64,000 nt of DNA from Arcobacter cloacae (GTDB lineage: Bacteria; Campylobacterota; Campylobacteria; Campylobacterales; Arcobacteraceae): positions 992,001-1,056,000 of the forward strand of contig NZ_CP053833.1 in assembly GCF_013201935.1 (NCBI RefSeq). The letters run 5' to 3'. Below are positions 36,072 through 44,686 of the stretch, one piece after another (the first letter of the stretch is position 1; every line of letters starts with the position of its first letter). Made by a program: the position numbers and the translations under genes. The notes under the pieces are model-generated. The model was not told where the DNA came from. It saw only the letters and a program-made list of their open reading frames with translations, and made no database searches.

Positions 36072-36234
36072 ATTGAACCTTTTTATAATCGTAAGAAATA
36101 CAATTATTTTTTTAATTGTATAATTATAACAATCAAATGACTCACAAATTACTCTTTTTTGAAAAAAATGAAAAAAATTTTAAAATTATTTTATTGATAT
36201 TTGAAAATCATCGATTTTAAGGGGATTTAAAAAG

Positions 36235-36279
36235 AAACAAATTTTGCATCAAAAGTTTTTTTTGATACAAAAATTGTTT
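36235..36279 (-). terminator. 20-bp hairpin, terminator of the META-domain gene
   Basis: Arms 36235-36254 and 36260-36279 pair over 20 bases with two mismatches, and on the minus strand CTTTTT follows. The rest of the stretch 36072-36234 holds nothing recognisable beyond AT-rich sequence. Confidence 0.6.
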
Positions 36280-36291
36280 TTATATAAGAAA

Positions 36292-36726
36292 TTAGAAGAA
36301 TATTGCTTTAAATTTTGCTATTTCTTTTTTATTTTCATCAAAGAAAATCATATATTCTTCTTTTATTTCATAAGTTTTTGTATTCTGAAGCACTTTTGAA
36401 AAAGCATCTTCTGTTTTGATATTTGGGCACATCATTTTTGTACTGGCTACGCCTTCAAAATTGATATTATTATTCTCTTTTTTAAAACTTCCAAAGAAGT
36501 TATTGCATCCTAAGTTTCCAAATACTTTTCCATCTTCTTGAAATTTGATGTGAGGTTCTCTATCAAAAACTTCTACTTTTTTACCATCTAAACTTAAAGC
36601 TTTAAAATAAGTGTTTGTAAATGAAACATTTGGCTTGGTAGAATTATTCTCAACAGTTGTAGTGCTACAAGCTGTGAAAAAAACAGCTGAAAATAAAAGT
36701 CCTAAAAAAATAATCTTATTTTTCAT
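36292..36726 (-). CDS. META/HslJ-domain lipoprotein
   Basis: A 144-residue lipoprotein: signal peptide with lipobox (FFTAC, Cys near residue 20), a short Ser/Thr/Asn linker, and a META domain (about 40-140). Typical elements are DGKVFGNLGCNNFFGSF and STKMMCPN. HslJ in E. coli is an outer membrane lipoprotein linked to novobiocin resistance and stress; biochemical function of the domain is unclear. Confidence 0.85.
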   Translation of the reverse strand: MKNKIIFLGLLFSAVFFTACSTTTVENNSTKPNVSFTNTYFKALSLDGKKVEVFDREPHIKFQEDGKVFGNLGCNNFFGSFKKENNNINFEGVASTKMMCPNIKTEDAFSKVLQNTKTYEIKEEYMIFFDENKKEIAKFKAIFF

Positions 36727-36780
36727 AAATACTCCTTTTTTATTTTTTTGAAGATATATTGTAACATAAGGTAGGTTTTA

Positions 36781-37650
36781 TTAAGTTTTGTGACAATTTT
36801 GTTTCACTCTTTCCAAAATATCAAAACTTTGTATGTCAAACTTAGAAAATGCAAACCATTTTTTGCCTAAGTCTTTAAGACTAGCTCCTAGATGGTAAAT
36901 CTCTTTTTTATCAAGTATCAAAAATCTATCGTGAGAGTTTTTGAATTCTTTTAGCTCTATATTTTGGTATTGAGTTTGATATTTTTGATAGTCTAATTTT
37001 AGTTGTTTTGTGATGTTTGCTGTGTAAATTATAAAACTTATATTTGGGTATTTTGAAAAAAGAGTAAAGACTGTGTCATCTATATAGTTATCTATTAAAA
37101 CTACTTCTTCAATAGCAATTTTTAACAAATCATTTACAAAAACATAGGCATCGAAAACTTGCCCATTATAAAATATTCCCTGTTTGGGATTTAGAGTTTT
37201 ATCTTCAAGTGAATTTGAAATATTTTCTACTTTTGATTTTAGAAGTATTACTTCCTTTTCAAGTTCTTTAAATCTATCATTTGTAATTTTATCGTTATTA
37301 ATAATATACCCATTTTGAATATAGTTTTTAAGTATATATGTTGCCCATTGTCGAAATTTGATAGCTTTTGATGAGTTTGTTCTATACCCAACAGCTAAAA
37401 CAATATCCAAACTATAAAAACTTACTGGTTTATCAGAATTTGCAATATGCATTTTTTGCATATTGCTTTTTTTATCTACTTCATTATCTTTAAAAAGATT
37501 GTTGATATGCCTACTTATAACGCTTTGGTCTTTTTCAAAAATATTACATAATTGAGTTTGTGTAAGCCAAATAGTTTCATTTTCAACTGAAACTTTTAGT
37601 TCCAATTCACCATCATTATAAACTATGATATTTGATATGTTTTCTTGCAT
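36781..37650 (-). CDS. RhuM-family protein with PLD-like C-terminus, array copy 1
   Basis: First (promoter-distal) of four tandem paralogues. The 289 residues contain a common start (MQENISNIIVYNDGELELKV), an HTH-like segment (WLTQTQLCNIFEKDQSVISR, about 29-48), the RhuM hallmark FRQWATYILKNYIQNGY near residue 105-121, a coiled coil (130-155) and a C-terminal domain. That domain holds LIDNYIDDTVFTLF and HDRFLILD from His240, followed by GASLKD: an HxRx4D plus GS-like pattern resembling one phospholipase-D (HKD) motif with Arg for Lys. It ends with six extra residues compared with its sisters. The variable region (50-100) differs from all other copies. Function unknown; nuclease-like or regulatory activity is inference. 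Confidence 0.82.
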   Translation of the reverse strand: MQENISNIIVYNDGELELKVSVENETIWLTQTQLCNIFEKDQSVISRHINNLFKDNEVDKKSNMQKMHIANSDKPVSFYSLDIVLAVGYRTNSSKAIKFRQWATYILKNYIQNGYIINNDKITNDRFKELEKEVILLKSKVENISNSLEDKTLNPKQGIFYNGQVFDAYVFVNDLLKIAIEEVVLIDNYIDDTVFTLFSKYPNISFIIYTANITKQLKLDYQKYQTQYQNIELKEFKNSHDRFLILDKKEIYHLGASLKDLGKKWFAFSKFDIQSFDILERVKQNCHKT

Positions 37651-37677
37651 TTTTTAGCCTTTTGGATTTATGTAAGA

Positions 37678-37730
37678 ATTATATAAACTTTTTTGATTTG
37701 AACTTAAAAATATTACGATTTGTTATTTTT
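37678..37730 (-). promoter_or_regulatory. Promoter and conserved 25-bp box of RhuM copy 1
   Basis: Minus-strand TATAAT (37678-37683) starts 33 bases upstream of the ATG. The box 37706-37730 (AAAAATA-N11-TATTTTT) begins 23 bases beyond it. The same layout precedes all four copies. Confidence 0.6.
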
Positions 37731-38568
37731 ATTTTAACCTTTCTAAAATATCAAAAATTTGTATGTCAAACTTAGAAAATGCAAACCATTTTTTGCCTAA
37801 GTCTTTTAAACTAGCTCGGATATGATAAATCTCTTTTTTATCAAGTATCAAAAATCTATCGTGAGAGTTTTTGAACTCTTTTAGTTCTATATTTTTATAT
37901 TGTTTTTTATATTTCTCAAAATCAAGTTTTAGTTGCTTAGTAATATTTGCTGTGTAAATTATAAAACTTATATTTGGGTATTTTGAAAAAAGAGTAAAGA
38001 CTGTGTCATCTATGTAGTTATCAATTAAAATTACTTCTTTAATAGCAAGTTTTAGTAAGTCATTGATAAAAGAGTAAGCGTCATAAATTTGTCCATCATA
38101 AAAGATATTTTGAATAAATTCTAAGCTGTTATCTTTTATTTTTGATTTTATAATTTTCATATCATTTTCTAATTCAAAAAGTCTTTGTTCTGTAATTTTA
38201 TGATGATTTATCGCATAGCCATTTTGGATATAGTTTTTTAGAATTGAAGTTGCCCATTGACGAAATCTAACACCTTTTTGGGATTTAACACGATAACCAA
38301 CAGAGATAATAACATCTAAGTTATAGTATTCAACATCATATATTTTCCCATCAGAGGCAGTTGTCGCAAAATTTGCGACAACTGAAAACTTAATAAGTTC
38401 ACCTTCTATAAAGATGTTGTTTATATGTTTACCAATAGTTTTTACATCTCTATCAAAAAGTTTGGCTATTTGATTTCTATTTAGCCAAACACTCTCTTGT
38501 TCAACTGAAACTTTTAGTTCCAATTCACCATCATTATAAACTATGCTATTTGATATGTTTTCTTGCAT
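37729..38568 (-). CDS. RhuM-family protein with PLD-like C-terminus, array copy 2
   Basis: A 279-residue paralogue. N-terminal 22 residues nearly equal the other copies; the HTH-like part reads WLNRNQIAKLFDRDVKTIGK; the middle differs (FSVVANFATTASDGKIYD) and is followed by the shared FRQWATSILKNYIQNGY. The PLD-like end keeps HDRFLILD (His236) but has IRASLKDL in place of the LGASLKDL found in copies 1 and 4, replacing the conserved glycine with arginine. If that motif is catalytic this copy may be impaired. Its stop lies 78 bases before the next gene, and it has its own promoter. Confidence 0.8.
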   Translation of the reverse strand: MQENISNSIVYNDGELELKVSVEQESVWLNRNQIAKLFDRDVKTIGKHINNIFIEGELIKFSVVANFATTASDGKIYDVEYYNLDVIISVGYRVKSQKGVRFRQWATSILKNYIQNGYAINHHKITEQRLFELENDMKIIKSKIKDNSLEFIQNIFYDGQIYDAYSFINDLLKLAIKEVILIDNYIDDTVFTLFSKYPNISFIIYTANITKQLKLDFEKYKKQYKNIELKEFKNSHDRFLILDKKEIYHIRASLKDLGKKWFAFSKFDIQIFDILERLK

Positions 38569-38595
38569 TTTTTAGCCTTTTGAATTTATGCAAGA

Positions 38596-38648
38596 ATTAT
38601 ATAAATTTTTTAAAGTAATAACTAAAAATATTACAATTTGTTATTTTT
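38596..38648 (-). promoter_or_regulatory. Promoter and conserved 25-bp box of RhuM copy 2
   Basis: TATAAT on the minus strand at 38596-38601, 33 bases before the start, with the 25-bp box at 38624-38648 at the same 23-base distance as in the other copies. Confidence 0.6.
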
Positions 38649-38667
38649 TGGTAGTTTTGTTTAGCAC

Positions 38668-38691
38668 GAAACTTGTTTCACTCAAGAGTTG
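38668..38691. repeat. 24-nt repeat in the RhuM array (copy a)
   Basis: Begins GAAACTTGTTTCA and matches 40656-40679 with one mismatch. The first half is a small palindrome (GAAAC-TT-GTTTC). It sits between the promoter box of copy 2 and the end of copy 3. Confidence 0.6.
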
Positions 38692-38698
38692 TAAGTGT

Positions 38699-39568
38699 TT
38701 ATTTCAATCTACCTAAAATATCCAAAATACCTATTTCAAACTTTGAAAATGCAAACCATTTTTTACCTAAGTCTTTAAGACTAGCTCCGATATGATAAAT
38801 CTCTTTTTTATCTATAATCAAAAATCTATCATGAGAGTTTTTAAATTCTAGTAGTTCTATATTTTGATATTGTGAAGTGTATTTTTGATAGTCAAGTTTG
38901 AGTTGTTTGGAGATATTTCTTGTATAGATTTTTATATTTAGATTTGGATATTTACTAAAAATTGTAAAAACACTTTCATCAAGATAGTTATCTATAAGTA
39001 GTACTTCACTTTTTGCACTTCCTAGTAAATCATTGATAAAAACATAAGCATCATAAGTTTCTCCATTAAAAAATATCCCTTGTTTTGGTTTGATGTTTTC
39101 ATTTTTGATAATTGTTTTCATCTCTTGCATTTGGGATTTGAGGAGTTTTACTTCATTCTCTAAAGATACAAACCTCTCATTTGTAATTTTATCATAGTTG
39201 ATAACATAACCATTTTGGATATAGTTTTTTAAAATTGAAGTTGCCCATTGACGAAATCTAACACCTTTTTGGGATTTAACACGATAACCAATAGAGATAA
39301 TAACATCTAAGTTAAAGTATTCTATATCTCTTAAAATTTCTCTACCACCTTCAAATTGAACTGTTGCAGATTTTGCAACAGTTGAAAATCTTTCAAGTTC
39401 TTTTTCTAAAAAGATATTTTTTATATGTCTTGAAATTACAGATTTATCCCTATCAAATAATTCACATATTTGATTTAAACTCAACCAAACACTCTCTTGC
39501 TCAACTGAAACTTTTAGTTCCAATTCTCCATCATTGTAAACTATGATATTTGATATGTTTTCTTGCAT
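38699..39568 (-). CDS. RhuM-family protein with PLD-like C-terminus, array copy 3
   Basis: A 289-residue paralogue. Shared N-terminus, HTH-like WLSLNQICELFDRDKSVISR, variable part ERFSTVAKSATVQFEGGRE, then FRQWATSILKNYIQNGY, a coiled coil and the PLD-like domain. HDRFLIID (His246) and IGASLKDLGKKWFAF are intact. The C-terminus has diverged most (LDILGRLK). Variable parts of copies 2 and 3 are related (both contain a STVAKSATV/SVVANFATT element), suggesting duplication followed by divergence of one segment. Confidence 0.82.
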   Translation of the reverse strand: MQENISNIIVYNDGELELKVSVEQESVWLSLNQICELFDRDKSVISRHIKNIFLEKELERFSTVAKSATVQFEGGREILRDIEYFNLDVIISIGYRVKSQKGVRFRQWATSILKNYIQNGYVINYDKITNERFVSLENEVKLLKSQMQEMKTIIKNENIKPKQGIFFNGETYDAYVFINDLLGSAKSEVLLIDNYLDESVFTIFSKYPNLNIKIYTRNISKQLKLDYQKYTSQYQNIELLEFKNSHDRFLIIDKKEIYHIGASLKDLGKKWFAFSKFEIGILDILGRLK

Positions 39569-39594
39569 TTTTAGCCTTTTTGATTTATGTAAGA

Positions 39595-39647
39595 ATTATA
39601 TAAAGTTTTTTGATTTAGACTTAAAAATATTGCAATTTGTTATTTTT
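39595..39647 (-). promoter_or_regulatory. Promoter and conserved 25-bp box of RhuM copy 3
   Basis: TATAAT on the minus strand at 39595-39600 and the box at 39623-39647; the distance between them is again 23 bases. Confidence 0.6.
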
Positions 39648-40515
39648 ATTTTAACCTCTCTAAAATATCAAAACTTTGTATGTCAAACTTAGAAAATGCA
39701 AACCATTTTTTGCCTAAGTCTTTAAAACTAGCTCCTAGATGGTAAATCTCTTTTTTATCAAGTATCAAAAATCTATCGTGAGAGTTTTTGAACTCAATAA
39801 TTTCTATGTTGTTGTGTTGTGTTTGATATTTTTGAAAATCAAGTTTTAGTTGTTTTGAAATATTTGCTGTATAAATCTTGATTTTAATATTTGGATATTT
39901 TGAAAATATTGTAAATACAGTTTCATCTATGTAGTTATCAATTAAGATAATTTCATTAACTGTAAGTTTTAGTAAATCATTGATAAAAACATAAGCATCA
40001 AAAATTTGCCCATCGTAAAATATTCCTTGTTTTGATTTTAAACTATTATTTTCAAGTGAATTTGAGATATTTTCTACTTTTGATTTTAGATTTGATACTT
40101 CGTTTTCCAAAAATAAAAATCTCTCATTTGTGATTTTTTCACCATTTATCACATAGCCATTTTGGATATAATTTTTTAGAATTGAGGTTGCCCATTGACG
40201 AAATTTTGTGGCTGTAATAGAATTTACACGATAACCAATAGAAATTATCATATCAAGATTATAATGGTCAATATCTCTTTCAACTTCTCTATTTCCCTCT
40301 TTTTGAACTACTCTAATTTTTCGAGTAGTTGGATTTTTTATAAGCTCTTTTTGTTTGTAAATATTTTTAATATGATAAGTTATATTATGTGATTCAACAT
40401 TAAAAAGTTCACCTAATTGTTTTTGAGTAAGCCAAATTGTTTCATTTTCAACTGAAACTTTTAGTTCCAATTCTCCATCATTGTAAACTATGATATTTGA
40501 TATGTTTTCTTGCAT
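39646..40515 (-). CDS. RhuM-family protein with PLD-like C-terminus, array copy 4
   Basis: The first copy in the direction of transcription, 289 residues. HTH-like segment WLTQKQLGELFNVESHNITY, a variable part with NPTTRKIRVVQKEGNREVE, FRQWATSILKNYIQNGY, coiled coil and the PLD-like domain with HDRFLILD (His246) and LGASFKDLGKKWF. Its last 100 bases are almost identical to those of copy 1, a sign of recent duplication or gene conversion, while the segment between residues 50 and 105 is unlike any sister. It has its own promoter, and the box overlaps no gene. Confidence 0.82.
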   Translation of the reverse strand: MQENISNIIVYNDGELELKVSVENETIWLTQKQLGELFNVESHNITYHIKNIYKQKELIKNPTTRKIRVVQKEGNREVERDIDHYNLDMIISIGYRVNSITATKFRQWATSILKNYIQNGYVINGEKITNERFLFLENEVSNLKSKVENISNSLENNSLKSKQGIFYDGQIFDAYVFINDLLKLTVNEIILIDNYIDETVFTIFSKYPNIKIKIYTANISKQLKLDFQKYQTQHNNIEIIEFKNSHDRFLILDKKEIYHLGASFKDLGKKWFAFSKFDIQSFDILERLK

Positions 40516-40542
40516 TTTTTAGCCTTTTGGATTTATGCAAAA

Positions 40543-40595
40543 ATTATATAAATTTTTTAAAGTAATAACTAAAAATATTACAATTTGTTATTTTT
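40543..40595 (-). promoter_or_regulatory. Promoter and conserved 25-bp box of RhuM copy 4
   Basis: TATAAT on the minus strand at 40543-40548 and the box at 40571-40595, 23 bases apart. Confidence 0.6.
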
Positions 40596-40608
40596 TTAAT
40601 ATTTTTAT

Positions 40609-40672
40609 TAACACGAAACAAGTTTCGTGTTCCTATGATTTTTAGATAGGAAACTGAAACTTGTTTCAGTCA
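40609..40672. repeat. Three adjacent hairpins upstream of the RhuM array
   Basis: AACACGAAAC-AA-GTTTCGTGTT, then TTCCTAT with ATAGGAA around a 9-base loop, then ACTGAAAC-TT-GTTTCAGT lie head to tail. The last overlaps the 24-nt repeat at 40656-40679. They resemble short chromosomal hairpin repeats and may insulate the array from the gene upstream. Confidence 0.65.
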
Positions 40673-40707
40673 AGAGTTGAGAAAAGGAAAAAAAGTGCCT
40701 CGTCTCT

Positions 40708-40737
40708 ATTTATAAAAAGGTGGCGACTGTCCTTTTT
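40708..40737 (-). terminator. Probable terminator of the cyclase-like gene
   Basis: CCTTTTT (40731-40737) and AAAAAGG (40714-40720) pair around the 10-base loop TGGCGACTGT. The loop and the neighbouring GTGCCTCGTCTC resemble REP-type repeats. Confidence 0.5.
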
Positions 40738-40779
40738 TCTACATTAGGAACGATTGAAAGATGTCTATCCTTTTTTCCC

Positions 40780-41553
40780 TTATAATGTTTCAAGTAATCT
40801 AATATACTCATGATATGCCATAGAACTACCAAGTTGTTTTTCTTTGTGATACAAATATGAAATCAAATAATCAGAAACCCATTTAAACTTTTTATATAAT
40901 GTAACATCAGAGTATATATTTTCTTGAATATTATTCATAACCATCAGTAAATCATCATTCTCAATATTATGAAAATAATTTATAAAAAGTGGAATATCTT
41001 TTTCTATTTTAATCATATGATTACCATACCAATTCCATTGAAAAAGATATTGATGTTGAGTTCTATTCAGTTTGTTAATTAAAACATCACTAGAATCAAG
41101 TTCTAGTTCATAGATAATTTTATTGTCTATAATAACTCTTGGTACAATTGCATGATTTGCTTCTAATAAATAAGCATTAATGTAACCTGCACCTACTATT
41201 TGTTTTTCCTCTGAGTCAATATATGTTTCTCCACTTGATATTGCACCTCTTAACCAAATATTATGCAAAGCTAATTTACACTGTATTTTTCCTACTGCTA
41301 TACATAATTGACGAAGATTTTCTATCTTTTGAGTTTCATCTTGACTTTGTTCAATCGAAATAATAATGGAATCACTAATTAGAATATAATTAATATCTTG
41401 TTTTGTATCAACTGTTTTAAGACTTGAAATTTCACTTTTTACTATTTCAAAATAACTTTCTATTTTTTTCTTATCTTCTTTTGATTTACTAAAAACTAAT
41501 TTTTTAAAACCTAAAACATCTAAAAATGCAACATAACTATTTTCATATTTCAT
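40780..41553 (-). CDS. Divergent class III nucleotide cyclase-like protein
   Basis: A 257-residue soluble protein. The order of conserved elements follows the class III adenylyl/guanylyl cyclase fold: FLDVLGF with Asp12 (first metal ligand position, as in F-x-D-I-x-G-F), ISDSIIIS with Asp61 (second metal position), and LRGAISSGE around residues 101-109 (like the RxGIxxG strand). GAGYINAYLLEANHAIVPRVII follows. Proteins of this FLDxLGF type are uncharacterised; the pyrimidine cyclases of the Pycsar defence system are also class III. The ATG overlaps the end of the restriction-modification gene by 11 bases, so the two were one operon. No dedicated cyclic-nucleotide effector was identified beside it. 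Confidence 0.6.
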   Translation of the reverse strand: MKYENSYVAFLDVLGFKKLVFSKSKEDKKKIESYFEIVKSEISSLKTVDTKQDINYILISDSIIISIEQSQDETQKIENLRQLCIAVGKIQCKLALHNIWLRGAISSGETYIDSEEKQIVGAGYINAYLLEANHAIVPRVIIDNKIIYELELDSSDVLINKLNRTQHQYLFQWNWYGNHMIKIEKDIPLFINYFHNIENDDLLMVMNNIQENIYSDVTLYKKFKWVSDYLISYLYHKEKQLGSSMAYHEYIRLLETL

Positions 41554-44500
41554 TTATATTTTTTCCTTCAACAATCTTAATCTCATCATCACTTAAATCA
41601 TAAAGTTTATAAACCATTTGGTCGATTTCTTTATCTGTAATATTTATTTGATTTTGGATTTTTAAAACTTCTTTTTTGTCATTTTCAAAAAGAGCTTTCC
41701 AGTCATTTTTGAAATTTCTTTCTTCTAGTTTGTCGGCGAATTTTATTTTTTTTGATTTTGTGTATTCTTTTATAAAATCATCAAACTCTAATTCTTCAAA
41801 TTTTTGTAGTTTGGTTGTAAGTTTTTCAAGTTTTAATTCATCATAAAAGTTTTGTTTTGTTTCTTGTAATTTTTTATTTAATTCAAGCATTAAGTTAGCT
41901 TTTTGGATAAATGGCTCTTTATTAAATTCAAAATTTATAATAGGTAATCTTTTTAGATTTATAGCTTTTACTTCTGCAAAAGTTCTTCCCTCTTCGGGAA
42001 CTAAAAATTTATAATAAAAATCCATAAGTTTAGAGTTTAATATACAAACAAGAGCTTCATAACTATATCTTTCATCATTTATTACAATATTATGAACATT
42101 ATTTAAAGATAATAAACCTTGATAATCTATTGCTGATATTATTTTATCACTTGTTTGTCTAACCATAATCTTTTTCTGAAAAAAATTAAAATTCTTTCTT
42201 GGAGCAGCTAAATTATCTCCAAATTTAATCCAATCAGTTTTTGAAGAAGTTATTATAAATTTATTTATACTTCCTCCAACAATATAGTTATGATAACTTT
42301 CATCTATTTTATAATTAGCATCATAAACTCTATTTTTTAAATCTTCTTTTGTTTGTTTTGGATTACCTTTGCCAACTTCATAAGGTTTAATTCCATTTGG
42401 TATATCAACTATTTTTTCTAATTCAAAACTATCTTTTAAGATTTTTTCTATAACTTTAAGTTTATCTCCATTAAATAAAATATTAAAACCTAATTCATAA
42501 CTATTTATCCAATCATTTTGAGAAATTTGTTTAAATATCTTTGTTTCTATTTCATTTGAATTATCATAAAAATTTGTATTAATTTTCTCATTGATTTCTT
42601 TATTTTTTGTTAAAGTAATTATTGAAGTTTCTGCGGTTACATCTTCAAAAACTTGATACCTAAAAAGTAGCAAATTATCAAAATAACTATTTTCAATAAG
42701 ATATTTTCTCAAAGTCTTAAAATAGAACATTGTAAGCCAAGTAGATGGAACAATAAAAGCTAATTTAGCATTTGTTTTTAATATTTTATGTGCTTTTTCC
42801 ATAAATAGAGTATATGTATCAAGTTGATATTCAACTGTTTCAAATTTAGAATAAAAATAATCTTTTTCTTCTTTGTTTAAAGTTGCACCATAAGGAGGAT
42901 TTCCAATAACTACATCAAACCCACCATTTTCAAATACTTCTTTAAACTCCTCTTGCCATACAAAAGCATTTTCAACTACTAATTTATCACTTATTAGTGA
43001 ATTTCCACATTTTATTTTATTTGCTAAGTTTGTAAGTGGTCTTCCTCTTTGAGCAGTTCTTAGCCATAAACTAAGCCTTGCTATTTCAACAGCATCTTCA
43101 TTTATATCCACACCATAAAGGTTATGTTCTAGTACACTTTCTTCAACTGTATAAGATGAAAACAAATCTCCCATAAGTGCAAGGTCATTTTGTAGTTGTT
43201 TGTGTTCAATTATGAGGTATTCTAAAGCTTGATTTAAAAACGCACCACTTCCACAAGCAGGGTCTAAAATCTTTAGATTAAAAAGCCAATCTTTGTATAT
43301 AAGAAGATTATCTTTTGTTTGTTGTTCTTTTTTTGTTAGTTTTTTTGGGTTTAAAGGTGAGGTTAAAACCTCACTTCCTATGTTTAGTTCTTCTCTTTTA
43401 TCAAGGCACATTTTTCCAAGTGTGTTTTCTACTATATATTTTGTGATATATTCAGGAGTATAAAAAACTCCATCTTTTTTTCTTTTTGATTTTGTTTTAT
43501 CAAAGTTTGTATTTTCTATATTTGCTTGAAGTTCTTCTAAGTCTGTTAAAGATTGTTCAAATATATGTCCTAGTATATTTACAGATATTTCACTTTCAAA
43601 GTTATAGCTACTTAATTTTTGAGCTTCCATATTTAAAACTTCATCATCTATTTTTAGATTATCAAGTAACTCATCTTTGGCAAAAAGTCCACCGTTGTAT
43701 TTTGGAATATTTAGTTTTTCATTTCCTTCATTTATGGCATTGAAGTAGATTTTATAGTATTCATACATAGAGTTTCCAAAGACATCTTGGCTGTGTCTTG
43801 TGATTAACTCTTTTATAGTGTTTGGTTTTAAAAGTCCTCTATCTTCTGCAAATAGTATAAATATGATTCTATCGCATAGTTTTTGAGTTAGTCTTAGAAG
43901 CGTTGATTTATCTATGTTTTCATTGTTTTTTACAATATTTTCAAAAAGATGAGTTCTAAAAGCACTAAAGTCTTTATATAACTCTTTTGAGATATTTTGC
44001 TCAAAGGTTGCTGTTTTTTCTTTTAGTTTTAGTGGAATATCTTCTTTGATACTTTCATAAGAGATTAAAAGATGAAGCTTTTTAAACTCTTCATAACTAA
44101 GAGTAAAAAGAGAAAATTTTTCATAAGCTGTTTTTTTGTCGATATAAAATCGCAGTTCATCAAAGTTTGAGATGATGATATATTTTGAGTTTGAGTGTGA
44201 AGCGTGATAGTTGAAAGCTTGTGTTTCTATCTTGTCAAGATTTTTTGTATCTTGGGCTTTTAGCTCTATTACTCCTATAACTTTGTTATCTACATATATT
44301 ACACCATCGGCTTTTTTGCCATTGGTTTCGTTTTTCTTTTCTCGCTCAAGATTGTAGTTTGAAGGATTTGTCATATCAAGAGTGTAGCCTAAACAGTTTT
44401 CAAAAACATCTTTTAGAAATCCATCTTGATATTTTTCCTCTTTTACTGTTTTGATATAATCAACTTTTGCTAAAAACTCTTGAAACTTTGCTCAACGAAG

Positions 44501-44560
44501 TGCTACTAAACTCTCATCTTGTTTGATACTGTTTATTACTGATTTTTAAAACATAGACAT
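41543..44560 (-). pseudogene. Type IIG restriction-modification enzyme with two 5' nonsense codons
   Basis: Read from ATG 44560 the gene would encode about 1005 residues, but TAA at 44546-44548 (codon 5) and TGA at 44492-44494 (codon 23) stop it. Between and after them the frame is clearly coding (ESLVALR-stop-AKFQEFLAKV, then GFLKDVFENCLGYTLDM). An open frame of 943 codons continues from the internal ATG at 44374. It has a PD-(D/E)XK nuclease (Asp23, Glu37 and Lys39 in VIELK, numbered from that ATG), SAM motif DPACGSGAF (near 375), adenine methyltransferase motif GNPPYG (near 490) and a C-terminal target-recognition region. The ancestral enzyme methylated and cut DNA at one specific site. 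Re-initiation at 44374 could still make the methylase, though MTNP is an internal family segment, not a natural start. Confidence 0.82.
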
Positions 44561-44686
44561 AAAAATAAAACCTTTTATAATTTTAAAATAATTATTTTAT
44601 CCAAATGAAATAAAAACAACTTGATTGAATTTAAAATTTTTTTGGATATAATCAAAACCATTTAGAAAACTTAAGAAGAAGAAGCC

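Noticed and set aside
36781-40600. Regularly repeated spacers in the RhuM region as a CRISPR-like array
   Set aside because: The repeating unit is a whole gene of about 0.9 kb with its promoter; there are no short direct repeats with unique spacers.
40685-40775. Insertion sequence end or RAYT-linked REP element
   Set aside because: The GTGGCGACTGTCC-type hairpin looks REP-like, but there is no transposase gene nearby and only one copy in the window, so it is noted only as a terminator hairpin.
41543-44374. ATG 44374 as the native start of the restriction-modification gene
   Set aside because: Coding similarity of the family style continues upstream for about 60 codons in the same frame, and no ribosome site precedes 44374.
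44492-44494. TGA in the Type IIG gene read as selenocysteine
   Set aside because: The codon sits in an ordinary helix (VALR-x-AKFQ) at a position that suits tryptophan, and a TAA interrupts the same frame upstream; no SECIS-like hairpin is evident.
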